DNA of 35,046 bases, from contig ONAE01000018.1 in assembly GCA_900315695.1 (NCBI GenBank), positions 1 to 35,046 on the forward strand, in the 5' to 3' direction. The position numbers were made by a program, and so were the translations under genes. Positions within the stretch are counted from its first letter, which is position 1. The number at the start of each line of letters is the position of its first letter. Origin of the DNA: an uncultured Prevotella sp. (GTDB lineage: Bacteria; Bacteroidota; Bacteroidia; Bacteroidales; Bacteroidaceae). The notes beneath the pieces are model-generated. The model ran no database searches, was not told the origin of the DNA, and saw only the letters and a program-made list of their open reading frames with translations. Below are positions 1 to 8,550 of this stretch, one piece after another.

Positions 1-98
1 GACTCCATTGAGGGTCGTCACAGACGATGACGTTGATAGGGTGCAGGTGTAAAGACGGTGACGTCAAAGCCGAGCACTACTAATTGCCCGAAATCTTT
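1..98 (+). rRNA. rrl: 23S ribosomal RNA, 3' end (partial)
   Basis: These bases match the conserved 3' terminus of bacterial 23S rRNA: the GACGTTGATAGG segment, then GTGTAAAGACGG, and the terminal TACTAATTGCCCGA that closes the molecule. The 5' part lies outside the window. I place the mature 3' end near 98, by analogy with the usual pairing to the 5' end, so the exact base is uncertain. A 5S gene follows 88 bases later on the same strand, as in an rRNA operon. Confidence 0.93.
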
Positions 99-120
99 CG
101 CCATGCTGATATTATCAGAT

Positions 121-148
121 GTAATGAGTTTCTAGGGAGTCTCATTAC
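121..148 (+). other. 23S-5S spacer hairpin
   Basis: In the spacer between 23S and 5S rRNA, GTAATGAG (121-128) and CTCATTAC (141-148) form a perfect 8-bp stem with a 12-base loop. No T-tract follows, so it is not a terminator. It may take part in processing of the rRNA precursor; that role is inferred from position only. Confidence 0.4.
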
Positions 149-185
149 GTTCAGTTCTTGTGTGGAAAATTGTCAAACCCCATAT

Positions 186-296
<111 letters not shown>

Positions 297-308
297 TTTT
301 TAAGTGAG

Positions 309-342
309 AGCCTCGAGTCAGCAATGACCCGAGGCTTTTTTT
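309..342 (+). terminator. rRNA operon terminator
   Basis: AGCCTCG (309-315) pairs with CGAGGCT (330-336), the inner GTCA/TGAC extends the stem around a GCAA loop, and a run of Ts follows. This is a classical intrinsic terminator placed directly after 5S rRNA. Confidence 0.9.
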
Positions 343-364
343 AATTCACTTTTTCTGAGTAAAA

Positions 365-396
365 TTTGGAAATTTCGTAATATTATTGTATCTTTG
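365..396 (+). promoter_or_regulatory. Bacteroidota-type promoter for the DUF4251 lipoprotein
   Basis: TTTG at 365-368 is followed after 20 bases by TATCTTTG at 389-396, matching the -33/-7 consensus exactly. The start codon at 403 is only seven bases past the -7 box, so the transcript should have almost no 5' leader. Confidence 0.75.
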
Positions 397-402
397 CAAA
401 CA

Positions 403-900
403 ATGAATAGAAAAAAACTAGTTTCAATCTTGACGTTATCTTTGGTATTGATAGTGTTGGGTGGCTGCGTTTCTTCTGAGGAGAGGGCAGCACAAAAGGC
501 TGAGTTAACAAGAAAGGTGAAGGTTGCACTTGACAAAAGAGTATATAAGATCAGCATCAACAGGATGCTACCGATGCGGGGGAGTAGTAAGAATGTCTCT
601 TATGGATATTCTGTTGAAGTGAGGAATGACTCTCTATTTTCCTATTTGCCGTATTTTGGAAGGGCTTATGAAGTGCCATATGGCGGAGGTAAGGGATTAT
701 CTTTTGAAGCTCCAATACTTCATTATCAGGAGACCATGACAAAAAACGGATCTCGACAAATCGGCATAGAACTGACTAATGAAGAGGATAGTTACACTTA
801 CCACATTACGGTATTTGATAATGGCAGTTCATCGATAGATGTACAAGCACGTAAAAGAGAAAGTATCTCATATTCTGGTGAAATGATATTCGAAAACTAA
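403..900 (+). CDS. DUF4251 family lipoprotein
   Basis: This 165-residue protein begins MNRKKLVSILTLSLV and has a lipobox ending LGGC (Cys22), so it is predicted to be a lipoprotein. An in-frame TTG at 394 would extend it by three residues, but that codon overlaps the -7 promoter box, so I chose the ATG at 403. The body (KVKVALDKRVYKI at the start, later YGYSVEVRNDSLFSYLPYFG) matches my recollection of DUF4251, a Bacteroidota family of unknown function. The protein is rich in beta-prone segments. It is followed after five bases by an alpha/beta hydrolase, probably in one transcript. Family assignment is by eye and no activity is proposed. Confidence 0.8.
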   Translation: MNRKKLVSILTLSLVLIVLGGCVSSEERAAQKAELTRKVKVALDKRVYKISINRMLPMRGSSKNVSYGYSVEVRNDSLFSYLPYFGRAYEVPYGGGKGLSFEAPILHYQETMTKNGSRQIGIELTNEEDSYTYHITVFDNGSSSIDVQARKRESISYSGEMIFEN

Positions 901-905
901 ACGAT

Positions 906-1715
906 ATGAAAAAGCAAATTTTGATAGTAACGATGCTTCTGGTAGGACTGGTGTCTGGTGCACAGGAGTACAATACAGTAAAAGACATCTGTTATACAGC
1001 CAAGAGTGGTGCATATGCTCAGGAGCGTTTGAAACTGGATGTGTATTACCCTGAGGGTACTAAAGACTGTCCAGTCATTGTGTGGTTCCATGGGGGCGGT
1101 ATTGAAGCTGGACAGAAGGAGATTCCTGAGAAGCTAAAAGGCAAGGGGTATGTAGTGATTGGTGCCAATTACCGTCTGCTGCCTAAGGTGACGATTGATA
1201 AGACACTTGACGATGCTGCCGAAGCAGTGGCTTGGGCTTTTCGACATGCCGCTGAATATGGTGGTGATCCTAAGAAGATTGTTGTGACAGGTCATTCTGC
1301 TGGTGGCTATTTGGGAATGTTACTTTGCTTAAACAAACAATGGTTGAAGACGTATGGCGTAGATGCAGATGATATCTGGATGTATGCTCCGTTCAGTGGC
1401 CAGGCTGTGACGCATTATAATGTTCGTAAGATGCGTGGTATGAGCCCGTTGCAGGTGGTGATTGATGAGTATGCGCCAATTTACTGGGTGCGTTCTGACT
1501 GTCCGACATTTGTACTAATTTGTGGTGATCGTGAGGAGGAACTCTTCGGACGTTATGATGAGAATCAATATTTGGCACGTATGATGAAGTTAGTGGGTCA
1601 TAAACAAACCTATCTCTACGAGATTGATGGTCACGATCATGGCGCTATGGTGGAACCTGGTTTCCATATTTTGGATGCGCATATCAAGCGGCTGCTGGAA
1701 GAACAGAAGAATTGA
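906..1715 (+). CDS. Secreted alpha/beta hydrolase (esterase/lipase-like)
   Basis: A 269-residue protein with an N-terminal signal peptide (MKKQILIVTMLLVGLVSGAQ, cleavage probably after Ala19). The fold markers of the esterase/lipase group (BD-FAE / carboxylesterase type) are clear: oxyanion motif HGGG at 62-65, nucleophile elbow GHSAGG with Ser131, probable acid Asp208 in CGDRE, and a C-terminal His (His243 or His245 in DGHDHG). It should hydrolyse an ester, outside the cytoplasm. The substrate cannot be read from the sequence. It sits five bases after the DUF4251 lipoprotein and upstream of a secreted C10 protease. It is distinct from the two hydrolases at 27196-29642. Confidence 0.88.
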   Translation: MKKQILIVTMLLVGLVSGAQEYNTVKDICYTAKSGAYAQERLKLDVYYPEGTKDCPVIVWFHGGGIEAGQKEIPEKLKGKGYVVIGANYRLLPKVTIDKTLDDAAEAVAWAFRHAAEYGGDPKKIVVTGHSAGGYLGMLLCLNKQWLKTYGVDADDIWMYAPFSGQAVTHYNVRKMRGMSPLQVVIDEYAPIYWVRSDCPTFVLICGDREEELFGRYDENQYLARMMKLVGHKQTYLYEIDGHDHGAMVEPGFHILDAHIKRLLEEQKN

Positions 1716-1755
1716 GAGTGGGGAGTTTTGAATAAAGTATTATTTTATATGAGTT

Positions 1756-1836
1756 ATGGAATGGTTAGATATTAGTGCTGTTGTTATTCTGATAATCATC
1801 GGAGGTGTGATTTATTGGAACAAGGTAAAAGGATAA
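1756..1836 (+). CDS. Possible 26-residue single-pass membrane peptide
   Basis: An ATG at 1756 opens a 26-codon frame ending in TAA at 1834-1836. The peptide starts MEWLDIS, has a hydrophobic core AVVILIIIGGVIYW long enough for one membrane span, and ends in the basic tail NKVKG. The order acidic head, hydrophobic core, basic tail is typical of real small membrane proteins and unlikely for random sequence, but the frame is very short. It lies between two same-strand genes and ends 13 bases before the C10 protease start. I do not recognise a family. Confidence 0.35.
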   Translation: MEWLDISAVVILIIIGGVIYWNKVKG

Positions 1837-1849
1837 AGCTTAAAGAGAT

Positions 1850-3652
1850 ATGAATAAAAGAACGTTGTTGACTGTTATAGTGTTGGGGCTTGTAGTGGGT
1901 GCTTGGGCAGATCATGTAAGAGAACAACAGGCTCGTCAGAAAGCTGAGGCATTTATGACTAGTAGCACGACAACGCGCGGAGCAATCATGCTGACGAGAG
2001 TGTATCTGCCATTGCAGACGAAAAGTGTATCCTGGTCGGAGACGGATGCACCAATCTATGTCTATAACAATGATGGTGGCGGCTACGTGATTGTGTCGGG
2101 TGATGACCGTACGGCAGATATTTTGGGCTTCAGCGAAAATGGACATATCGATGTAGATCGTTTGCCTGTGAATATGAAGCACTGGCTGCAGGGGTATGTG
2201 AATCAAATTGAGCGTATGTCTGCTTCTACGGTGCTACATCGTAAGGCCTCGACAAGGGGTGGGGGAATAAAAAAAGACCTCGCTACTAAATTGAAAACGG
2301 AATGGGGACAGGAAATACCCTATTTTTTCCATTCACCGGAGTTGTCTTTTAGTTATAACAAGAAGGATACTACTATTTATGCCGCCACAGGTTGTGTGGC
2401 AACAGCGATGAGTATGATTATGAACTACTATCGTTATCCGGCAAAGCTAAAAAAGGCCATTCCCAGTTATGAAGGCACGAGTGACATCCCTGTGATTAAT
2501 AAAGATACAGGAAAATCAGACACTGTAAGGAATGTGAAATGGAAGACGGAGGCTATTGCTGCTAATACGAGCATCGATTGGTCGAATATCACAGATAAAT
2601 ACAATAAGAAGAGCAAAGATGTTGAGATTGAGGCTGTTTCACGTCTGATGCAATATTGCGGTTGTGCTGTTAATATGCAATACGGTTTAGAGTCGAGTGC
2701 ATCTAGTGCAGACATGCTGATTGGGTTAAAGGAGGTTTTTGGCTATGATGATGTGTATCTTCTTAACGACTTTGAATACGATGATCAGGGGTGGATTGAC
2801 GCTGTTTATCATGAGATGTCACTGGCTGGTCCCGTGATGTTCGGTGGACAGACTGCAACCATGGGTGCTCATCAGTTTATACTTGACGGTTATCAGTATA
2901 AGGATGGTAAGGATTATTTCTGGGTGAACTGGGGCTGGGATGGCGAAGACAATGGTTATATGCTGCTCAGTGTGATGGACCCTGGATGGATTATCAATGA
3001 TGAAGGTGAAAACGAAGGCTTCACCGAGTATCAGGATCTGTTGTGCGGCTTGGGACCTGACGGTAAGGGCTATACCTCCGTGCCATATACGTTATATAAC
3101 GATAATCTTGAGTTCGGTGTGCCTTCCGTACAATATAGCCGCAGTTCAAAATCTTCTAACTTTGCAGTATCAGACTATTATATCAGTTTTTGGAACTATC
3201 ATCTGCCAGAACTGACGGTAGTGGCTGCAATCTGTGTTTTTACGAATGATGATCAATTAGTAAGCACAATAACCCTGTCTGACAAGAAAGGGAAATCCTA
3301 TAAATGGGGTAGTGGTGGATATCTTGACTCTTCCGAAAATGACAATCCTTTCCCCATAGGTGCAGGTCTGGATGATGGTACTTATATCGTCAAGGCTATG
3401 ACAAGGCTCCCTAACACAGATAACTGGATGCCTATGCAGAATACGGAAAGTTTTGCAGTCACTATGACGGTGTCAGGCAACAAGTGCAGCTTCGAGAGTG
3501 GTGGAACGACAGCTATTAGAAAGGTTGTTGCAGACACTCCTGCAAAAGCCGACGATGCCTGGTACTCACTTTCTGGAGCCCGCCTGAACGGCAAACCTGC
3601 CAATAAAGGAGTCTTTATCCATCAGGGCCGCAAGGTGGTGATTACCCATTAA
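1850..3652 (+). CDS. Secreted C10 (streptopain-like) cysteine protease
   Basis: A 600-residue protease precursor. Residues 1-20 form a signal peptide (MNKRTLLTVIVLGLVVGAWA). About 22-125 resemble the Spi/C10 propeptide (KAEAFM, then YVYNNDGGGYVIVSGDD), which keeps the zymogen inactive. The catalytic domain starts near 145: Cys182 in ATGCVATAMSMIMNYY is the nucleophile, His341 in GAHQFILDGYQ its partner, and YFWVNWGWDGEDNGY (356-370) carries the supporting Asn/Trp. A beta-rich region follows to about 545. The C terminus (WYSLSGARLNGKP, then KGVFIHQGRKVVI) is a short tail of the kind found on exported Prevotella enzymes, and a similar one ends the GH5 enzyme at 24400-25758. The family includes SpeB, PrtT and the Bacteroides bfp proteases. 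Its 3' end overlaps the convergent gene by four bases. Confidence 0.93.
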   Translation: MNKRTLLTVIVLGLVVGAWADHVREQQARQKAEAFMTSSTTTRGAIMLTRVYLPLQTKSVSWSETDAPIYVYNNDGGGYVIVSGDDRTADILGFSENGHIDVDRLPVNMKHWLQGYVNQIERMSASTVLHRKASTRGGGIKKDLATKLKTEWGQEIPYFFHSPELSFSYNKKDTTIYAATGCVATAMSMIMNYYRYPAKLKKAIPSYEGTSDIPVINKDTGKSDTVRNVKWKTEAIAANTSIDWSNITDKYNKKSKDVEIEAVSRLMQYCGCAVNMQYGLESSASSADMLIGLKEVFGYDDVYLLNDFEYDDQGWIDAVYHEMSLAGPVMFGGQTATMGAHQFILDGYQYKDGKDYFWVNWGWDGEDNGYMLLSVMDPGWIINDEGENEGFTEYQDLLCGLGPDGKGYTSVPYTLYNDNLEFGVPSVQYSRSSKSSNFAVSDYYISFWNYHLPELTVVAAICVFTNDDQLVSTITLSDKKGKSYKWGSGGYLDSSENDNPFPIGAGLDDGTYIVKAMTRLPNTDNWMPMQNTESFAVTMTVSGNKCSFESGGTTAIRKVVADTPAKADDAWYSLSGARLNGKPANKGVFIHQGRKVVITH

Positions 3653-4074
3653 TGGCGGCACTTGAATACCAGCTTGGATGGCAACTTCTGCCATTTCCCA
3701 TCCTTGGGAACCTTTAGCGTACTTCCCTCTACCTGTTTCAACACGTAGAGGGAATCGTTTTCTACTGTCAGCGTGGCTGTAAGATCCTCGCTGCCATAAT
3801 CGTTAATCATCTGAAGTTCGGCTTTATCGCCATCAATTTTGGAGGAAGTGATAAGCCAGCAGAAGGAATTACGCTTTTTACTGAGATAGCCTGGCAGTTC
3901 CCCATAGAGTTCCTGACCTGGTACGGTAATGCTTTCGCCATAGAGGTCAAGGCGCATAAATACCTCATATTCATTATTATATAGGTACGCGCGAAAAGGC
4001 CTGTCGTTTTTTTGGGCAGAAACCGACAGAAGTGAGATATGTAAAACTATTGAAAATAAAAATAACTTCTTCAT
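3649..4074 (-). CDS. Small secreted beta-rich protein of unknown function
   Basis: A 141-residue protein with a signal peptide ending near SVSAQ (residue 20). The mature part of about 120 residues alternates short beta-prone stretches with turns (RAYLYNNEYEVFMRLDLYG, ITVPGQELYGELPGYL, AELQMINDYGSEDLTATLTV), which would suit a small beta barrel. I have the impression that similar proteins are conserved in Bacteroides and Prevotella, but I cannot name a family. It converges on the C10 protease and the two stop codons overlap. A -7 box (4100-4107, minus) gives it its own promoter. A protease-inhibitor role is possible but unproven. Confidence 0.75.
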   Translation of the reverse strand: MKKLFLFSIVLHISLLSVSAQKNDRPFRAYLYNNEYEVFMRLDLYGESITVPGQELYGELPGYLSKKRNSFCWLITSSKIDGDKAELQMINDYGSEDLTATLTVENDSLYVLKQVEGSTLKVPKDGKWQKLPSKLVFKCRH

Positions 4075-4099
4075 ATTCAGTTCATTTCTAAATTGATGA

Positions 4100-4107
4100 C
4101 AAAGATA
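4100..4107 (-). promoter_or_regulatory. -7 box for the 3649-4074 gene
   Basis: On the minus strand this reads TATCTTTG, an exact -7 match, 26 bases before the ATG at 4074. A clear -33 TTTG at the right distance is not seen, so the promoter may be weak. Confidence 0.5.
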
Positions 4108-4182
4108 CTAATCTAAATCATTATTTCGACAATTGAATTAAAAATATTATGGGAAATATGGTGGATTTTAGAATAATTTAAG

Positions 4183-4190
4183 TAACTTTG
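4183..4190 (+). promoter_or_regulatory. -7 box of the glycogen operon promoter
   Basis: TAACTTTG matches TAnnTTTG. The ATG of glycogen synthase lies 20 bases past its last base, leaving a leader of roughly 15 bases. The -33 region is degenerate (ATTTTA at 4165-4170). Confidence 0.6.
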
Positions 4191-4209
4191 CCCCGAATTA
4201 AATGAAAAT

Positions 4210-5877
4210 ATGGCAAAAAAGCAGTTATTACCAGACTACATCTTCGAGTCAAGTTGGGAAGTCTGCAATAAGGTAGGGGGAATTTATACTGTCCTTTCGA
4301 CGCGTGCCAAGACCCTACAGGAGGCACTTCAGGATAAGATCATATTTGTCGGTCCTGATTTTTGGAAAGAGCAAGAGAGTCCTTATTTCAAGGAGGATAA
4401 AACCCTCTTTGCCGATTGGCAAGGGGAGGCTAGTAAACAAGGGCTTAAAGTCAGGGTAGGGCGTTGGACGGTACCTGGCGAACCAGTTGCAATCTTAGTG
4501 GATTTCAATCCATTCTTTGAAAAGAAGGATGAGATATACGGTTGGCTGTGGGAACACTATCAGGTGGATTCCCTACATGCTTATGGCGACTACGACGAGG
4601 CTTCAATGTTTTCTTATGCGGCAGCCTTAGTTGTAGAGAGTTATTACAACCATTATCTCGACAACTCGAAGCGGGTGATCTATCATGCCAATGAGTGGAT
4701 GTGCGGATTGGGTGCTTTGTATATCAACAACAAACTGCCCCAGATCGGTACAATTTTCACAACCCACGCTACAAGTATAGGCCGCTCTATTGCTGGTAAT
4801 ATGAAGCCCCTCTACGACTATCTGTTTGCCTATAACGGTGATCAGATGGCCGGTGAATTGAATATGCAGTCTAAGCACTCTATTGAGAAGCAGACAGCTC
4901 ATTATGTGGATTGCTTTACAACCGTGAGTGACATCACTGCCAAAGAGTGTGTAGAGCTGCTTGACAAGCCTGTGGATGTGGTGTTGCCCAATGGCTTCGA
5001 CGACAGTTTTGTACCGAATGCCCAGCAGTTTACCCGTAAGCGTAAAACGGCACGTAAGAAAATGCTTGACATTGCCAATGCTCTGTTGGGTGAAGATCTC
5101 GGCGACGATACACTACTAATCTCTACCTCTGGGCGCTATGAGTTCCGCAATAAGGGTATTGACGTCTTTGTAGAGGCTATGAACCGTCTGCTTCGCGATC
5201 GTGATTTGAAGAAAAAGGTTGTTGCATTCATTGAGGTGCCCGGATGGGTCGGAGAGCCTCGCAAGGATCTGCAAGATCGCTTGAAGAGTGGGCAGAAATA
5301 CGATACACCTCTAGATGTGCCTCAGGTGACACATTGGCTCCACAATATGAGTCACGACAATGTGCTCGGTATGATGAAGTACTATGATATGCACAATCGT
5401 AAGAATGAGAATGTAAAGGTAATTTTCCTGCCTTGTTATCTTGATGGTAAGGATGGTATTGTGAATCTGACCTATTATGATATTGTGTTAGGAAACGACC
5501 TGTGTATCTATCCTTCGTATTATGAGCCTTGGGGGTATACACCGTTGGAGGCTGTAGCTTTCAAGGTGCCTTGCATTACCACCGATTTGGCAGGCTTCGG
5601 CCTCTGGGCCAACACCGTGTTTGGCAAAAATGGAGAGATTGAAGATGGTGTGAAGGTGATTCATCGTACCGACTATAACTACTCTGAGGTGGCTGACAAC
5701 ATCAAGGATACAGTGGCAGCTTATTCCGCTATGAACAAGAAGCAGATCGATGAATGTCGCAAAAATGCCGGTGCTCTGTCGAAGAAAGCCCTTTGGAGTG
5801 AGTTCATAAAATATTATTATCAGGCTTATGATATCGCTTTGACGAAAGCTGAGGAGCGTATGAAGTCGATGCAATAA
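4210..5877 (+). CDS. Glycogen synthase, GT3 (eukaryote-like) type
   Basis: A 555-residue cytoplasmic glucosyltransferase that extends alpha-1,4-glucan from a nucleotide sugar. The N terminus (FESSWEVCNKVGGIYTVLST) has the sugar-nucleotide binding KVGGIYTV with Lys21, in the form seen in the GT3 family of yeast and animals rather than the GT5 GlgA of most bacteria. The C-terminal E-x7-E motif is EPWGYTPLE with Glu439 and Glu447. GT3 enzymes generally use UDP-glucose; that specificity is family knowledge. Bacteroidota GT3 proteins are shorter than animal ones and lack the phosphorylated tails, which fits this length. It is followed after 35 bases by glycogen phosphorylase, so synthesis and degradation are probably co-transcribed. 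Confidence 0.93.
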   Translation: MAKKQLLPDYIFESSWEVCNKVGGIYTVLSTRAKTLQEALQDKIIFVGPDFWKEQESPYFKEDKTLFADWQGEASKQGLKVRVGRWTVPGEPVAILVDFNPFFEKKDEIYGWLWEHYQVDSLHAYGDYDEASMFSYAAALVVESYYNHYLDNSKRVIYHANEWMCGLGALYINNKLPQIGTIFTTHATSIGRSIAGNMKPLYDYLFAYNGDQMAGELNMQSKHSIEKQTAHYVDCFTTVSDITAKECVELLDKPVDVVLPNGFDDSFVPNAQQFTRKRKTARKKMLDIANALLGEDLGDDTLLISTSGRYEFRNKGIDVFVEAMNRLLRDRDLKKKVVAFIEVPGWVGEPRKDLQDRLKSGQKYDTPLDVPQVTHWLHNMSHDNVLGMMKYYDMHNRKNENVKVIFLPCYLDGKDGIVNLTYYDIVLGNDLCIYPSYYEPWGYTPLEAVAFKVPCITTDLAGFGLWANTVFGKNGEIEDGVKVIHRTDYNYSEVADNIKDTVAAYSAMNKKQIDECRKNAGALSKKALWSEFIKYYYQAYDIALTKAEERMKSMQ

Positions 5878-5912
5878 ACAGAATTAGAAACAAATACATA
5901 AATTGAGAGAAT

Positions 5913-8492
5913 ATGAAAATTAAAGCTGATTACACAAACGATCCCGCTTGGAAAGTTCTGACCGTAAGAGCAACTCTTCCTGAAGAGCTGAAGTGTTTGG
6001 ACGAGATTGCCCACAACATGTGGTGGGTGTGGAACTGTGAGGCACGCGACCTGTTCCGTGAGCTCGATGTCGAAATCTATCACGAAGTGAGACATAATCC
6101 TGTGATGTTGCTGGAGCGTCTCAGCTTCGAGCGCAAGGAGGCCATCCTGAAGGATAAAGCCCTGATGAAGCGCATTAAGGATGTTTATAAGAAGTTCCGC
6201 GATTATATGGATGTGGAGCCCGACTCAAAGCGTCCTTCTGTGGCATACTTCTGTATGGAGTACGGTATGCACTCTGCTTTGAAGATTTATTCAGGTGGTC
6301 TTGGCATGCTGGCTGGAGACTATGTGAAGGAGGCTTCTGACTCTAACGTCGATATGTGCGCCGTTGGTTTCCTGTATCGTTTCGGCTACTTCACACAAAG
6401 TCTTTCTATAGATGGACAGCAGATTGCCAACTACGAGACACAGAACTTCGGTTCACTGCCCATCGAGCGTCAGCTCGATAAGGATGGCAATCCTTTGGTG
6501 ATTGACGTACCTTATAACAACTATCAGGTTCACGCTTATGTTTGGCGTGTTAACGTTGGTCGTGTTAAGCTCTATCTGTTGGATACTGACAATGAAATGA
6601 ACTCTGACTTCGACAAGCCCATTACCCACGCCCTCTATGGTGGCGATTGGGAAAATCGTCTGAAGCAGGAGATTTTGCTTGGTATCGGTGGTATGCTGTT
6701 GCTGAAGAAACTTGGTATCAAGAAAGATATTTATCACTGTAACGAGGGTCATGCTGCTCTCTGTAACCTGCAGCGCCTGTGCGATTACATCGATGAGGGC
6801 CTGACTTTCAACCAGGCTCTTGAGCTTGTTCGCGCCAGTGGTCTCTATACTGTTCATACACCAGTTCCTGCTGGTCACGACTATTTCGATGAGGGCTTGT
6901 TCGGAAAGTATATGGGTGGTTATCCTCAGAAACTGGGCATTACTTGGGATGAGTTTATCGGCATGGGTCGTACGAACCCCGATGATCACGGTGAGAAGTT
7001 CTGTATGAGTACCTTTGCTTGCAACACTTGTCAGGAGGTTAATGGTGTGTCAAAGCTTCATGGTTGGGTGTCTCAGAAAATGTTTGCCCCCATTTGGCGT
7101 GGTTACTATCCAGAGGAGAACCATGTGGGCTACGTTACCAACGGTGTTCACTTCCCCACTTGGGTGGCTACCGGATGGTTGAAGAATATCTATGAGAAGT
7201 ATCTTGATCCGAAGTTTATGAGCGATCAGTCTAACGAGAAGCTGTGGGAGGGTATCTACAACTGTCCTGATGAGGAGCTTTGGACTTGGCGTCTGGATAT
7301 GAAGCAGAACCTGATTTATTACATCAAGAATCAGTTCCGTGATACTTGGCTGAAGAATCAGGGTGATCCTTCACGCGTCGTATCTCTGCTGGAGTCAATG
7401 GATTCTAACAGACTGATTATCGGCTTCTGCCGTCGTTTTGCAACTTATAAGCGTGCTCACCTGCTGTTCACCGATCTTGATCGTCTGTCTAAGATCGTGA
7501 ACAATCCAGAGCGTCCCGTTATGTTCCTCTTTGCAGGAAAGGCTCACCCCGCCGATGGCGCAGGTCAGGGTCTCATCAAGAAGATTTACGAGATATCTCA
7601 GCGTCCAGAGTTCCTGGGTAAGATTATCTTCCTTGAGGACTACGACTTCCTGTTGGCTCGTCGTCTTGTTTCTGGTGTTGATATCTGGATGAATACACCA
7701 ACTCGTCCTCTCGAGGCTTCAGGTACATCTGGTGAGAAGGCCGAGATGAATGGTGTTGTCAACCTGTCTGTGAAAGACGGTTGGTGGCTTGAGGGCTATC
7801 GCGAGGGTGCCGGATGGGCTCTCACAGAGAAGCGCACTTATCAGAACCAGGGCTATCAGGATCAGCTCGATGCTGCTACCATCTATGGTCTGCTTGAGAA
7901 CGAGATTATTCCTCTCTACTACAATAAGGATAAGAAGGGCATCTCTAAGGGCTGGTGCAAGGTTATTAAGAACTCTATTGCTCAGATCGCTCCTCACTAT
8001 ACGATGAAGCGTCAGCTCGATGACTACTATTCAAAGTTCTATGAGAAAGAGGCTAAGCGTTTCAAGGAGCTTTCAAAGAACGACAACCGTTTGGCTAAGG
8101 AAATTGCTCAGTGGAAGGAGACCGTTGTTGAGCGCTGGGATGCCATTAGCGTGGTATCAAGCGAGTGGGACTTCCCCTCAGCTGGTGCTGAAGCTGGTCA
8201 GAAGTACACTCTGAAGTATGTTATCAACGAGCAGGGTCTTGACGATGCCGTTGCTCTTGAAAAGGTTAACGTTTTGGTTGACAAGGATGGCAATGAGAAG
8301 GTATTCTCTGTAGAACCTCTGAACTTGACTGGTCACGAGGGTAACAACTACACCTTTGAGGCTCAGTTGGCTCCCCGTCAGTTCGGTCAATACAAGAGTG
8401 CCGTTCGTATGTATCCAAAGAACAAGAACCTGCCTCACCGTCAGGACTTCTGCTACGTGAAGTGGCTGGAACTGCCTCCTTGCAACAACTAA
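5913..8492 (+). CDS. glgP: Alpha-glucan (glycogen) phosphorylase, GT35
   Basis: An 859-residue enzyme that releases glucose-1-phosphate from alpha-1,4-glucan with pyridoxal phosphate. Residues 1 to about 100 match the N-terminal extension (DUF3417) of the short bacterial-type phosphorylases, including [14 protein letters not shown]. The active-site regions are present: [10 protein letters not shown] near 110, HCNEGHAAL, and [11 protein letters not shown]. The PLP lysine is Lys609 in [14 protein letters not shown]. The C-terminal 110 residues form an extra beta-rich domain that I also associate with Bacteroidota homologues. It has no signal peptide, so it acts in the cytoplasm. It follows glycogen synthase and ends before a strong hairpin terminator. 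Confidence 0.95.
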   Translation: MKIKADYTNDPAWKVLTVRATLPEELKCLDEIAHNMWWVWNCEARDLFRELDVEIYHEVRHNPVMLLERLSFERKEAILKDKALMKRIKDVYKKFRDYMDVEPDSKRPSVAYFCMEYGMHSALKIYSGGLGMLAGDYVKEASDSNVDMCAVGFLYRFGYFTQSLSIDGQQIANYETQNFGSLPIERQLDKDGNPLVIDVPYNNYQVHAYVWRVNVGRVKLYLLDTDNEMNSDFDKPITHALYGGDWENRLKQEILLGIGGMLLLKKLGIKKDIYHCNEGHAALCNLQRLCDYIDEGLTFNQALELVRASGLYTVHTPVPAGHDYFDEGLFGKYMGGYPQKLGITWDEFIGMGRTNPDDHGEKFCMSTFACNTCQEVNGVSKLHGWVSQKMFAPIWRGYYPEENHVGYVTNGVHFPTWVATGWLKNIYEKYLDPKFMSDQSNEKLWEGIYNCPDEELWTWRLDMKQNLIYYIKNQFRDTWLKNQGDPSRVVSLLESMDSNRLIIGFCRRFATYKRAHLLFTDLDRLSKIVNNPERPVMFLFAGKAHPADGAGQGLIKKIYEISQRPEFLGKIIFLEDYDFLLARRLVSGVDIWMNTPTRPLEASGTSGEKAEMNGVVNLSVKDGWWLEGYREGAGWALTEKRTYQNQGYQDQLDAATIYGLLENEIIPLYYNKDKKGISKGWCKVIKNSIAQIAPHYTMKRQLDDYYSKFYEKEAKRFKELSKNDNRLAKEIAQWKETVVERWDAISVVSSEWDFPSAGAEAGQKYTLKYVINEQGLDDAVALEKVNVLVDKDGNEKVFSVEPLNLTGHEGNNYTFEAQLAPRQFGQYKSAVRMYPKNKNLPHRQDFCYVKWLELPPCNN

Positions 8493-8510
8493 TGTGAGAT
8501 AGCAATCATA

Positions 8511-8550
8511 AAAGAAGCGCCCGGGTTTATTTGAACTCGGGCGCTTTATA
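8511..8550. terminator. Bidirectional terminator shared by glgP and the DUF4369 gene
   Basis: AAGCGCCCGGGTT and GAACTCGGGCGCTT form a long GC-rich hairpin around TATTT, with A/T tracts on both sides. For the plus strand it ends the glycogen operon. For the minus strand its ascending arm encodes the last codons and stop of the DUF4369 lipoprotein. Confidence 0.8.

Noticed and set aside
6453-6989. 178-residue minus-strand frame inside glgP
   Set aside because: Antisense shadow of a gene with full family signatures.
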